Source of the DNA: Pleurocapsa sp. PCC 7319
GTDB taxonomy: Bacteria; Cyanobacteriota; Cyanobacteriia; Cyanobacteriales; Xenococcaceae
Assembly: GCF_000332195.1 (NCBI RefSeq)
Contig: NZ_KB235922.1
Span: 930,001 to 994,000, forward strand
DNA length: 64,000 nt
Reading direction: 5' to 3'
In this document: one piece after another, positions 26,674 through 36,455 of the stretch
Layout: the number at the start of each line of letters is the position of its first letter
How positions within the stretch are numbered: position 1 is the stretch's first letter
The notes under the pieces: generated by a model
Told to the model about the DNA's origin: nothing
Databases searched by the model: none
What the model saw: only the letters and a program-made list of their open reading frames with translations
Position numbers and translations under genes: made by a program

Positions 26674-28503
26674 TTATTTTAGGTCTATGGCTAGAAGTTC
26701 AATAAAAATATCATTTAAGCTAAATATTTCTGGAATGTATGCCGATTCAAGTTTAATATTTTGGTCTGCTTGCAAATATTGTTTTAATTGCCGAGAAGGT
26801 CTAAGTATAAAGATATTCTCAAATTGATTTGTGTAAGACAAATAATTTTCTGCCGGATTAATCAGTTTAAATTTTACTTGAGCAGATAAATAATGACTAA
26901 GAGACAACATATCCATCAAAGAATCTGCTTCTGCAAATATTAAAGGGGAATCTTGTTGATTAATAATCTGGGCAATCGGAATATTGTGAATATTGCGGTT
27001 TTTTTGATATATTGGCGATTTATTGAGGTTTAAAGTACAAGAAACAATCCCAACGGTCAATAATAATAAAGCGATCGCTCGCCAAAAAGTTTTAGTTTTA
27101 ATCGATTGAAAATCATAATGTAAAAAAAGATATTTATTAAATGTATAAGCAACAGCTAACTGGATACCTATTTTGGAGGGCATTAAATAGCGGGGAGTAG
27201 CTGAACTTAGTCCTTGATTTATTAAGTCAAGAATAAATAAGGGTATTGGTATTGCCAGAATTAAACTGGCGATAAACATCCATGTATTTGTATTTGATTT
27301 ATTTTTAAGATAATAGCTTGAATATGCTGATAACATCAGAATAAATAAAGCCACTATCGTACCAATAATTACCACTGGATTGAAATAATCGTGGTTTACT
27401 AGTATTGATGGATAATTAAATATCAAAATACTGACAATAAAAAAACAAAATACACCTGAATAACTGATGATTTTGTGTGTGTTTATAGAGAATTTGTTCC
27501 ACAGAGATACAATTAGAAACAAACTGCTAAACAAGAATAAACTACCAACTAAAATAATCCCAATCTGAATCGGGTTTGTATTAGGATCTAGAGGCAAATC
27601 CCCAAAGATAAGTAAAATACTACCAATCCAAACAGCGATTACTGTTGCGAAATCAAAGTAATTACGCATCCAGGTGGTATTTTCATGTACCAAGTGAGTA
27701 CTATTGAAAATTACTATTAACCAAGGTGAAAAAGCCAAGATGATAATTACCATTGCTAGCAAATACTTTTTCATCACTTGAAATTTAAAATTTTTTCTTA
27801 GTAATAGTAAATATACTCCTTGAGCGATCGCGACAAAAATAGAAAATAAAGAAGTATAAAAAGCAAAAATTGTACTAAAAATGTAACCTATCCAAGGCTG
27901 CCAGCTATTGCTCCGCAAAGCTTTGAGAAAACTAGCACTCATTAACAATAAGCCGATTGTCCATAGACTGTAAGGTCGAGCTTCCTGAGCATAAGCAACA
28001 AAAAACGGTGAAACAGACATTAAACTTACCGCTATCCAGCTAACTGTATAACTGGCAAATAACTCTCTGGCTAACCAATACAAACAGGGAAAAATTAACA
28101 AGCTGAATATAGCCGATAGAATCCTAATATTGGCTATTGAACTACTTGTTAACTGAACCAAAATACGAGTCAGTATAAAATATAAAGGAGCGTGTTCGGG
28201 GCTTTTTAATAAAGCATTAAAGGTATCCTGAATTGTTCTTTCAGGAGTTATTCGCTGATAGCTTAAAAGGGTATCAATATCTACAATATCTTGGCTAATT
28301 AAATCATCAATAATTTCGGCTTGAGTGTAACCAGCTACTCTCGTGATTGTGGCTGCTTCATCGACCCAAAATACTTTAGTTTCTAGATTGGCAAATCGAA
28401 AAAATACACCCAGCCCTAATAAAACGGTGATTAAAAATATTAATGAAAATTGATAAAAATGATGGCGATTACCAAAACGATCGCTTTTAGTCAAAAGACC
28501 CAT
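26674..28503 (-). CDS. GT39/PMT-like polytopic glycosyltransferase
   Basis: A 609-aa protein with about eleven to thirteen membrane helices, of the dolichyl-phosphate-mannose-mannosyltransferase-like group (GT39/GT83 type; uses polyprenyl-phosphate sugars on the outer face). The first outer loop has the catalytic-type Asp-Glu pair in KVFWVDEAATITR, and SPEHAPLYFILTR follows, both typical. The C-terminal domain is soluble. It diverges from the PKS gene across 165 bp and ends 17 bp from the mobile repeat. Target may be a lipid or glycan; whether it serves the PKS product is untested. Confidence 0.85.
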   Translation of the reverse strand: MGLLTKSDRFGNRHHFYQFSLIFLITVLLGLGVFFRFANLETKVFWVDEAATITRVAGYTQAEIIDDLISQDIVDIDTLLSYQRITPERTIQDTFNALLKSPEHAPLYFILTRILVQLTSSSIANIRILSAIFSLLIFPCLYWLARELFASYTVSWIAVSLMSVSPFFVAYAQEARPYSLWTIGLLLMSASFLKALRSNSWQPWIGYIFSTIFAFYTSLFSIFVAIAQGVYLLLLRKNFKFQVMKKYLLAMVIIILAFSPWLIVIFNSTHLVHENTTWMRNYFDFATVIAVWIGSILLIFGDLPLDPNTNPIQIGIILVGSLFLFSSLFLIVSLWNKFSINTHKIISYSGVFCFFIVSILIFNYPSILVNHDYFNPVVIIGTIVALFILMLSAYSSYYLKNKSNTNTWMFIASLILAIPIPLFILDLINQGLSSATPRYLMPSKIGIQLAVAYTFNKYLFLHYDFQSIKTKTFWRAIALLLLTVGIVSCTLNLNKSPIYQKNRNIHNIPIAQIINQQDSPLIFAEADSLMDMLSLSHYLSAQVKFKLINPAENYLSYTNQFENIFILRPSRQLKQYLQADQNIKLESAYIPEIFSLNDIFIELLAIDLK

Positions 28504-28668
28504 TAAATTCTATGCTTGATTGAGCTACTTACCAGAAATTAATTAAACTGGCGATTGACAAAATTAGCAAGCGATCGCCTTGAAGTTTACCATTTTTCCT
28601 GAACTCTTTTTCCATAAATTAGCTTAAGCCCAATCGACTTCCGTAAGAAGACCAATGGTAGAAAGCGA

Positions 28669-31600
28669 ATGAACTGTGCTACTCTACACCACAGTCAAAT
28701 GATTTCGATCCAACCTTTATCAGCTATGCAATTAGAGCCTATTGCAATTATTGGCATTGGCTGCCGTTTTCCTGGCGCGAACAATCCAGAAGCCTTTTGG
28801 CAACTTATTCGAGATGGAGTAGATGCAATTTCAGAAGTGCCACCATCACGCTGGAATCTCGAAAAATACTACGATCCAGATTCCAACAAACCAGGTAAAA
28901 CCCATAGTCGCTGGGGTGGTTTTGTAGATGATATTGACTGTTTTGACGCTCAATTTTTTGGTATTGCTCCAAGAGAAGCTGTGACCATGGATCCGCAACA
29001 ACGTCTGTTGTTGGAAGTTACTTGGGAAACTCTGGAAGATGCCGGACAAATTCCTGAAGATTTACGGGGTAGCAACACAGGAGTATTTATTGGAGTTGGC
29101 ACTCACGATTACTCAATTATGATGTGGCAGCAACCTGTAAATGAACCTTACGCAACGACGGGCACTGGCAATTGTATTGCTGCTAACCGCATTTCCTATA
29201 CTTTTGATTTTAAAGGGGCAAGTTTGGCGATCGACACAGCCTGTTCCTCCTCTTTGGTAGCAGTCCATCTGGCTTGTCAGAGTATTTGGTCTGGTGAATC
29301 GACTATGGCTTTGGCTGGTGGGGTAAATATGCTGCTATTGCCAACGATTATGGTGGGCTTTACTAAAGGGGGCTTTATCTCTCCAGACGGACAGTGCAAG
29401 AGCTTTGACGCTGAGGCTAATGGTTATGTTCGCAGTGAAGGAGCTGGTTTGATTTTATTAAAGCCTCTGGCAGAAGCCCAGAGAGACGGCGATCGCATAT
29501 ATGCTGTAATTCACAGTACAGCAGTTAATCAAGATGGTTATAGTAAGGGATTAGCCGCACCTAATCCTAAAGCTCAGGAAGAGGTTTTAAGAGAGGCTTA
29601 TCGTCGTTCGGGAATTAATCCGAGTGCAGTGGATTATGTTGAAGCACATGGTACAGGAACAAAAGTAGGCGATCCGATTGAAGCTAGCGCCTTAGGAGCA
29701 GTTTTAGGAAAAAATCGCCAGCCAGGAGATTACTGCCAGCTTGGCTCAGTAAAAACTAATATTGGTCACGTAGAAACCGCCGCAGGGGTAGCAGGAGTGA
29801 TCAAGGTAGCCTTGGCATTAAAACATAAACAAATTCCTCCCAGTCTGCACTTTCATAACCCCAATCCAGAGATTAATTTTGAAGAATTACATTTGCAAGT
29901 ATCAACTGAATTGACACCTTGGCAAACTGATACGCCCGCCATAGCAGGAGTCAATTCTTTTGGTTTTGGTGGTACGAATGCTCATGTGGTTATGGGAGAA
30001 GTACCTCTAGAAATTAAATCTCAAGAGGAAAATAATAATGATATTCCTTATATACTTAGTCTCTCAGCGAAAAATCAGCCCGCATTACGGGAATTAGCCA
30101 AGCAATATCTTAATTTACTGGATAATAGCAGTATAAATGTAGATCAGCTCTGTTTTACTGCTAATAACCAGCGCAGTCACTTTAATCATCGTCTTACCTG
30201 CGTTACTCAATCTCCGCAGCAGTTACAGCAGCAATTAACTGCTTACCTCTCCGATAATGAAATAGCAGGATTACGGTCAAATATCATTCCTAGCGATCGC
30301 CCTAATCCACAGATCGCTTTTCTCTTTACGGGACAAGGCTCACAATACCCAGATATGGGTAAACAGCTTTATCAGACTCAAGCAGTATTTAAACAGGCAG
30401 TCGATCGCTGTGCTGAAATCCTCGAACAATACCTAGATCGATCTTTATTAGAAATTCTGTATCCCTCAAAGTTTGATCCTCAGAACCCAACGCCCCAGAT
30501 CAATCAAACCCAGTATACTCAACCTGCTATTTTCACCATCGAATATGCCTTAACTCAACTATGGATGTCCTGGGGCATCCAGCCTAATTTCGTCATGGGG
30601 CATAGTATCGGAGAATATGTAGCTGCAACTATTGCGGGGATTTTTAGCTTAGAGGATGCCCTCAAACTGGTGGCGAAAAGGGGCAAGCTGATGCAAGCTT
30701 TACCATCTGGGGGCGGAATGTTAGCTGTATTTGCCAGTAAAGATGACGTAGAACAACTAATTCAACCTTATCTTGAGCAAGCTTCAATCGCAGCAATTAA
30801 TAGCCCTGAAAATATCGTCATTTCAGGAAATCAAAATACTTTAGATTTAATTCAGGGTGATTTAATTGCAGCAGAAATTAAATATACACCTCTGAAAGTA
30901 TCTCATGCTTTTCATTCTCCCCTGATGAAACCGATGCTGGAAAAGTTTCAAGCGATCGCAGCAGAGATTTCCTATTCCCTTCCCCAAATCCCGATTATCT
31001 CCAACGTTACAGGACAACTTGCAGATAAAGCGATCTCCACTCCTGATTATTGGGTAGACCATATCTTGCAACCAGTTAAATTTGCTGATGGGTTTAAATT
31101 TCTGTCTCAGCAAGGGACTGATATTTGCTTAGAAATTGGTGCCAAACCGAGCTTATTAAGTTTGGGTAAGGCAATTATTTCCGACACCATAAAACAACCT
31201 TTATTTCTGCCGAGTTTGTCTCCGAAACAGGATAACTGGCAGATAATGCTCAATAGTCTGGTCCAACTTTACCACCAAGGAATTAAAGTTAATTGGAATC
31301 TGGATGATAGAAAATCAACTCCTAGCTTAAGGCTTCCTACCTATCCTTTCCAACGTCAGCGATATTGGTGGGAACCAGAGGATTTATCTGCCAGTACTGA
31401 ATTTAATTATCGCAGTAAGTTTCATCCTTTACTCGGCGATCGCCTGGATTTAGCTGATAGTTCGGAAATTCGCTTTCAAAGTCAAATTAGTGCTAATAAT
31501 CCCTTCTACCTGAAGGATCATTGTCTAGAATCTCAAGTTGTCTTTCCTGCCACAGCCTACTTGGAAATAGCTCTGGCAGCAGGCAGTCAGATATATGAAA

Positions 31601-34600
31601 CTAGCCATCTAAAACTAGAACAGTTTACAATTCATCGACCACTATTATTATCAGACAAGGTAACTAAATTACAGGTGTTGCTAACCCCTGATGAATCTGG
31701 TTATGGCGTGCAGATTTTTAGCTGCGAGCAAGCTGATTTTGTTCTGCAAGCTGAAGTTGCCCTAAGTCAGCCAGAATCGACAGCAATTGAACAGCTAAAT
31801 ATACAGGAATTACAACAACAGTTAACCTCTTATCCCCAAGCGATCGCTGATTACTATGAGCAGTTACGCCAACAAGGATTAAGCTATGGTAACAGCTTTC
31901 AGGGGATTCAGCAGATCTGGCAGGGAGCAAACAGAGCGTTAGGAAAGATTAAGTTACCAGAAACTTTAGTTACCCAAGGCTATCAACTACACCCAGCTTT
32001 ATTAGATTCCTGTTTACAACTGGTTGGTGCGGCTTGGTCAAATGACGATGCGGGTCTGTATTTACCTGTAGGTATTGAGTCTTTTCAGTTTTATCAATGT
32101 CCAGAGGATGCTGTCTGGGCTTATGTGCAAGTAAAGCCAGGTAATCAAATTATTAAAGCCGATTTTCAGTTAATTAACGAATCAGGAGAAATAGTCGGGG
32201 CGATCGCTGGGTTGGCTCTACAATATCTTAGTCGTCAATCCCTCAGTAAATTACTTTCTATTACTTCTACTGAGTCAGCAGATAAAGTAGATAAACATGT
32301 CTATGAAATTAAATGGCAAGAGCAAAAACTAGATGATATTAGCCAGCGTACTGAGTCTTTATCAAACAAATGGTTGATTTTTGCCGAACAAAATGAATTT
32401 GCCGAACAGTTGAGCGCAAATTTAGGAACTGAGAATTGTATTTTGGTTTTTCCTGGTGAACAGTATCAAACTTTAGGCGAGAGAAAATATCAGGTTAATC
32501 CTGTTAAAATTGAACACTTTCGACAATTATGGGCAAATCTTGATCGCTCAGCAATCTGGGGAGTAATTCATCTTTGGGCAATAGAAGAAAATCAAACGCT
32601 GTTTGAAAATACACTAGAAGATATAAAAGCAAAACAAACTAAAAGTTGTGCCAGTTTGTTGCACTTGATGCAGTCAATAGAGCCAAGACGGTTTAAACAA
32701 CTGTGGTTAGTAACTTATGGAAGCCAATTACAATCCAATCCTAATTTTTCAGGCTCAGTTTGGGGTTTGGGTAAAACTATAAATCAGGAATATCCCAACT
32801 TACGCTCTGTATGTCTCGATTTAGAAACTCTGGATGTAGATATCTTAATCAGAGAAATACAGTCAGATAGTTCAGAAACTCAAATTGCCTATCATAATCA
32901 ACAACGCCACGTAGCCAGATTAGTAGAACAACACAACAATGTAACAGATAGTTTTCGTCTTCAGCTATCTGATTATGGCACTTTAACTAATCTCAATCTG
33001 GCACCATTACAACGTAAAGTTCCCGCACCTGGAGAAGTAGAAATTCAAGTATGCGCCAGTGGTGTTAACTTCCGTGATGTACTGAATGCCTTGGGAATGC
33101 TCAAAGAATATTTAGAGCAAATGGGCTTTACCGACTCGACCCAAGTGCCTTTTGGTGGCGAATGTGCAGGGGTTGTGGTAGCGGTAGGAGAAGGAGTAAC
33201 TGATTTTAAAGTCGGCGATGAGGTAATTGCAGCACAGGCAGTAGGTAGCTTGAGTAGTCATCTGACTGTGCCCGCTAAATTTGTGATTAGTAAACCCAGA
33301 AATCTTAGTTTTACGGAAGCAGCTACGATTCCCACCACTTTTTTGACAGCCTATTACGGCTTAAATTATTTAGTCAAAATTCAACCAGGCGACCGCATTT
33401 TAATTCATTCCGCAGCAGGAGGAGTCGGACAAGCAGCGATTCAGTTAGCACAACAGGCAGGAGTAGAAATATACGCTACGGCATCTCCTGGTAAATGGGA
33501 TTTTCTCAAAGCTACGGGAATTCAATATGTGATGAATTCCCGTAACCTCGATTTTGCCCAGGAAATTATGGAGTTAACTAAAGGGGAAGGAGTTGATTTA
33601 ATTCTCAATTGCTTTAATGGCGATTTTATTCCGAAAAATCTCGAAATACTATCTCCTAAAGGTAGATTTGTGGAAATCGGCAAGGTGGGTATTTGGAGCA
33701 AAGAAGAAGTAGCCGCAAAACGGGCAGATGTTAGTTATTTCCCCTTTGATTTATTAGAGGTATCTAATAGTAACCCTGATTTAATCGAAACCCTATTTAA
33801 TGAATTACGCCAGCAGTTTATTACAGGTAAATTAAAACCATTACCTCATAAAGTTTTTCCAGTCGCCGAAGCAGCAAATGCCTTTCGTTACATGGCACAG
33901 GCGAAGCATATTGGTAAGGTAGTTATTTCCATGCCTAGTAACGGGAATTTAGCCATCGCCAAACCCGATGCTAGCTATCTAATTACGGGAGGATTAGGAG
34001 CATTAGGCTTACAGGTAGCTGGTTGGTTAGTAGAACAAGGGGCAAAGCATTTAGTTTTACTAGGTCGTAATCAGCCATCAGCAGAGGCTCAAATAAAAAT
34101 TTCTGAGCTGGAAAAAACTGGTGTTGTCATTCAGACTCAATCAGTAGATATTACTAATTACCAACAGCTAGAAGCTGTAGTTCAAGATTTAGAGTTTCCG
34201 TTGCGGGGTGTGATTCATGCAGCAGGGATTATTAATGATGGTTTATTAGAAACCCTTGACTGGGAAAGCTTTCAAGCTGTTTTAGCGCCCAAAGTACAAG
34301 GGAGTTGGAATTTACATCAAGTAACGCGATCGCAACCTCTAGAATGGTTCGTCTGCTTTTCTTCCATTGCTTCAGCATTTGGTTCAATTGGTCAAAGCAA
34401 CTATGCTGCTGCAAACGGGTTTATGGATAGTCTGATGCAATATCGACGTGGTTTGGGTTTACCAGGCTTAAGTATTAATTGGAGTATCTGGGAAACGGGA
34501 ATGGCACAGCAGCTAAACACTTCTCAGCAAAAACGGTTAAGCCAACAAGGATTGAAAGCGATCGCACCCGAACAGGGTGTAGATATTCTGCAAGAGCTAT

Positions 34601-36330
34601 TACAAAAGCAGTCTGAGCAAGCGATCGTTTTTCCCGTAGATTGGTCAAAATTCCTCGAAAATGTCAACGATCCTTTCTTTGAGCAACTACGACCAGAAGT
34701 AGAAGATCAATCAGCAGCACCAGTCTCCACTTTTTTACAGCAACTAGCCACTACTCCAACGGGCGATCGCCATTTAGTATTACAAGAACACATACGCAGT
34801 CAGTTTGCGACAATTCTTGGCTTTAACGATCCTGAAGCCATTGACACCCAAGAGAAGTTTGCCGACTTGGGTATGGATTCTCTCATGGCAGTAGAGTTTA
34901 AAAATAGCCTTCAAGCTAGTTTAGGTAATGCGGTATCTCTTACAGCAGCCTTTGATTACCCCACTGTAGAACTATTAACGGAATATATAGCAGGGGAATT
35001 AACTGAAGAGATACTTGTAAAGGCAAAAGGCTGTTTGCCCGCTCAAAAACAGGAATATTCACCCGCACAGCAGCAAAATCCCACACCTAAAACCCAACCC
35101 CTAAAACCCAACACCCAATCCCCCAAAATAAATCCTGCTTTCTATCAGTTTCAACTCACCCCCGAATATATTAATCTCAAAAAAGACTTAGAACGGGTCG
35201 AAAAATTGGGTAATCCTTTCTTTTCTGTCCATCAGGGAATTGCGGGAGATACAACTCAGATTGGCGATCGCCAGCTAATTAATTTTTCTAGCTACAATTA
35301 TTTGGGGATGTCTGGCGATCCAGTAGTTAGTCAAGCAGCCCAAAATGCGATCGCCAAATACGGAACATCGGTTTCAGCCAGTCGCCTATTATCTGGGGAA
35401 CGACCATTACATCGGGAACTAGAACAAGAAATAGCTGATTTTCTGGGTACAGAAGACTGTATTGTTTATGTTGGCGGTCATGCAACTAACGTAACCACGA
35501 TTGGACATTTGTTTAATCCCAATGACTTAATTATTTGTGATTCTTTGAGCCACAATAGTATTCAGGAAGGATGTCATCTATCTGGCGCAACTATTATTGA
35601 GTTTCCTCATAATGACTATCAGGCTTTAGAGGAAATCCTAAATCAGGAGCGAGAACAATATCAAAAAGTATTAATTGCGATCGAAGGTGTTTATAGTACT
35701 GATGGAGATCTAGCACCATTACCCGAAATAATTAAGCTCAAACATCAATACAAGACCTTTTTACTAGTAGATGAGGCTCATTCCATTGGTACTCTTGGCT
35801 TGTCTGGTAGAGGCATCGGGGAACACTTTTGTGTCCAACCCACCGATGTGGACTTCTGGATGGGAACACTAAGTAAATCTTTTGCTAGCTGCGGTGGCTA
35901 TATCGCAGGATGTAGAGAACTTATCGAGTATCTTAAATATACTGCTCCTGGCTTTGTGTTTAGTGTTGGGATGTCTCCAGCAAACACTGCTGCTGCACTA
36001 GCCGCAATTCAATTACTCCAAGAAGAACCAGAACGAACGATTCAATTACAAAGCAGAGCTAAATTCTGTTTAGATTTAGCCAAAAGTTACAACCTCAATA
36101 CAGGTTCTAGTGCCGATTCTCCTATTATTCCTATTATCGTCGGCGAACCACAAAAAGCTGTCACCTTATCTCAAATTCTTGGTCAACAGGGTATTAACGT
36201 TAACCCGATGGTTTATCCTTCAGTTCCTTATGATGCTGCTAGATTGCGCTTGTTTATTACTTGTTTGCACACTGAATCACAGATTACAGAGACTTTATGC
36301 AAAATAGTGAAAGCTGTTCAAGAATTTTAA
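28669..36330 (+). CDS. Type I reducing PKS fused to alpha-oxoamine synthase (KS-AT-DH-ER-KR-ACP-AONS)
   Basis: A 2553-aa multienzyme. KS (22-447): Cys192 in DTACSS, His327 and His367. AT (550-860): Ser646 in GHSIGE, and HAFH (746-749), which indicates malonyl-CoA. DH: His951 and Asp1113 in HPALLDS. A structural pseudo-KR lies at about 1200-1420. ER has HSAAGGVGQAA near 1580. KR has TGGLGALG (1773-1780), Tyr1912 and Asn1916, with IND matching the B-type LDD position. ACP has Ser2071 in GMDSL. A Pro/Gln linker leads to a PLP-dependent alpha-oxoamine synthase (2140-2550) with DEAHS (2368-2372) and the PLP Lys2403 in TLSKSF. All key residues look intact, so the predicted release is decarboxylative condensation of the chain with an amino acid, giving an alpha-amino ketone. 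No thioesterase or partner genes are adjacent. ATG 28699 is an alternative start. Confidence 0.95.
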   Translation: MNCATLHHSQMISIQPLSAMQLEPIAIIGIGCRFPGANNPEAFWQLIRDGVDAISEVPPSRWNLEKYYDPDSNKPGKTHSRWGGFVDDIDCFDAQFFGIAPREAVTMDPQQRLLLEVTWETLEDAGQIPEDLRGSNTGVFIGVGTHDYSIMMWQQPVNEPYATTGTGNCIAANRISYTFDFKGASLAIDTACSSSLVAVHLACQSIWSGESTMALAGGVNMLLLPTIMVGFTKGGFISPDGQCKSFDAEANGYVRSEGAGLILLKPLAEAQRDGDRIYAVIHSTAVNQDGYSKGLAAPNPKAQEEVLREAYRRSGINPSAVDYVEAHGTGTKVGDPIEASALGAVLGKNRQPGDYCQLGSVKTNIGHVETAAGVAGVIKVALALKHKQIPPSLHFHNPNPEINFEELHLQVSTELTPWQTDTPAIAGVNSFGFGGTNAHVVMGEVPLEIKSQEENNNDIPYILSLSAKNQPALRELAKQYLNLLDNSSINVDQLCFTANNQRSHFNHRLTCVTQSPQQLQQQLTAYLSDNEIAGLRSNIIPSDRPNPQIAFLFTGQGSQYPDMGKQLYQTQAVFKQAVDRCAEILEQYLDRSLLEILYPSKFDPQNPTPQINQTQYTQPAIFTIEYALTQLWMSWGIQPNFVMGHSIGEYVAATIAGIFSLEDALKLVAKRGKLMQALPSGGGMLAVFASKDDVEQLIQPYLEQASIAAINSPENIVISGNQNTLDLIQGDLIAAEIKYTPLKVSHAFHSPLMKPMLEKFQAIAAEISYSLPQIPIISNVTGQLADKAISTPDYWVDHILQPVKFADGFKFLSQQGTDICLEIGAKPSLLSLGKAIISDTIKQPLFLPSLSPKQDNWQIMLNSLVQLYHQGIKVNWNLDDRKSTPSLRLPTYPFQRQRYWWEPEDLSASTEFNYRSKFHPLLGDRLDLADSSEIRFQSQISANNPFYLKDHCLESQVVFPATAYLEIALAAGSQIYETSHLKLEQFTIHRPLLLSDKVTKLQVLLTPDESGYGVQIFSCEQADFVLQAEVALSQPESTAIEQLNIQELQQQLTSYPQAIADYYEQLRQQGLSYGNSFQGIQQIWQGANRALGKIKLPETLVTQGYQLHPALLDSCLQLVGAAWSNDDAGLYLPVGIESFQFYQCPEDAVWAYVQVKPGNQIIKADFQLINESGEIVGAIAGLALQYLSRQSLSKLLSITSTESADKVDKHVYEIKWQEQKLDDISQRTESLSNKWLIFAEQNEFAEQLSANLGTENCILVFPGEQYQTLGERKYQVNPVKIEHFRQLWANLDRSAIWGVIHLWAIEENQTLFENTLEDIKAKQTKSCASLLHLMQSIEPRRFKQLWLVTYGSQLQSNPNFSGSVWGLGKTINQEYPNLRSVCLDLETLDVDILIREIQSDSSETQIAYHNQQRHVARLVEQHNNVTDSFRLQLSDYGTLTNLNLAPLQRKVPAPGEVEIQVCASGVNFRDVLNALGMLKEYLEQMGFTDSTQVPFGGECAGVVVAVGEGVTDFKVGDEVIAAQAVGSLSSHLTVPAKFVISKPRNLSFTEAATIPTTFLTAYYGLNYLVKIQPGDRILIHSAAGGVGQAAIQLAQQAGVEIYATASPGKWDFLKATGIQYVMNSRNLDFAQEIMELTKGEGVDLILNCFNGDFIPKNLEILSPKGRFVEIGKVGIWSKEEVAAKRADVSYFPFDLLEVSNSNPDLIETLFNELRQQFITGKLKPLPHKVFPVAEAANAFRYMAQAKHIGKVVISMPSNGNLAIAKPDASYLITGGLGALGLQVAGWLVEQGAKHLVLLGRNQPSAEAQIKISELEKTGVVIQTQSVDITNYQQLEAVVQDLEFPLRGVIHAAGIINDGLLETLDWESFQAVLAPKVQGSWNLHQVTRSQPLEWFVCFSSIASAFGSIGQSNYAAANGFMDSLMQYRRGLGLPGLSINWSIWETGMAQQLNTSQQKRLSQQGLKAIAPEQGVDILQELLQKQSEQAIVFPVDWSKFLENVNDPFFEQLRPEVEDQSAAPVSTFLQQLATTPTGDRHLVLQEHIRSQFATILGFNDPEAIDTQEKFADLGMDSLMAVEFKNSLQASLGNAVSLTAAFDYPTVELLTEYIAGELTEEILVKAKGCLPAQKQEYSPAQQQNPTPKTQPLKPNTQSPKINPAFYQFQLTPEYINLKKDLERVEKLGNPFFSVHQGIAGDTTQIGDRQLINFSSYNYLGMSGDPVVSQAAQNAIAKYGTSVSASRLLSGERPLHRELEQEIADFLGTEDCIVYVGGHATNVTTIGHLFNPNDLIICDSLSHNSIQEGCHLSGATIIEFPHNDYQALEEILNQEREQYQKVLIAIEGVYSTDGDLAPLPEIIKLKHQYKTFLLVDEAHSIGTLGLSGRGIGEHFCVQPTDVDFWMGTLSKSFASCGGYIAGCRELIEYLKYTAPGFVFSVGMSPANTAAALAAIQLLQEEPERTIQLQSRAKFCLDLAKSYNLNTGSSADSPIIPIIVGEPQKAVTLSQILGQQGINVNPMVYPSVPYDAARLRLFITCLHTESQITETLCKIVKAVQEF

Positions 36331-36455
36331 ATCAGATTCAGTTATTCGCTAAAGATAAAACATTTTATTAGAGCATTAATAAATATACGTCGAGCAAATT
36401 TTTGTTGACTAGACAACATAGACAATATAAAACTGAAACTTAGTAGTTAAAACAA

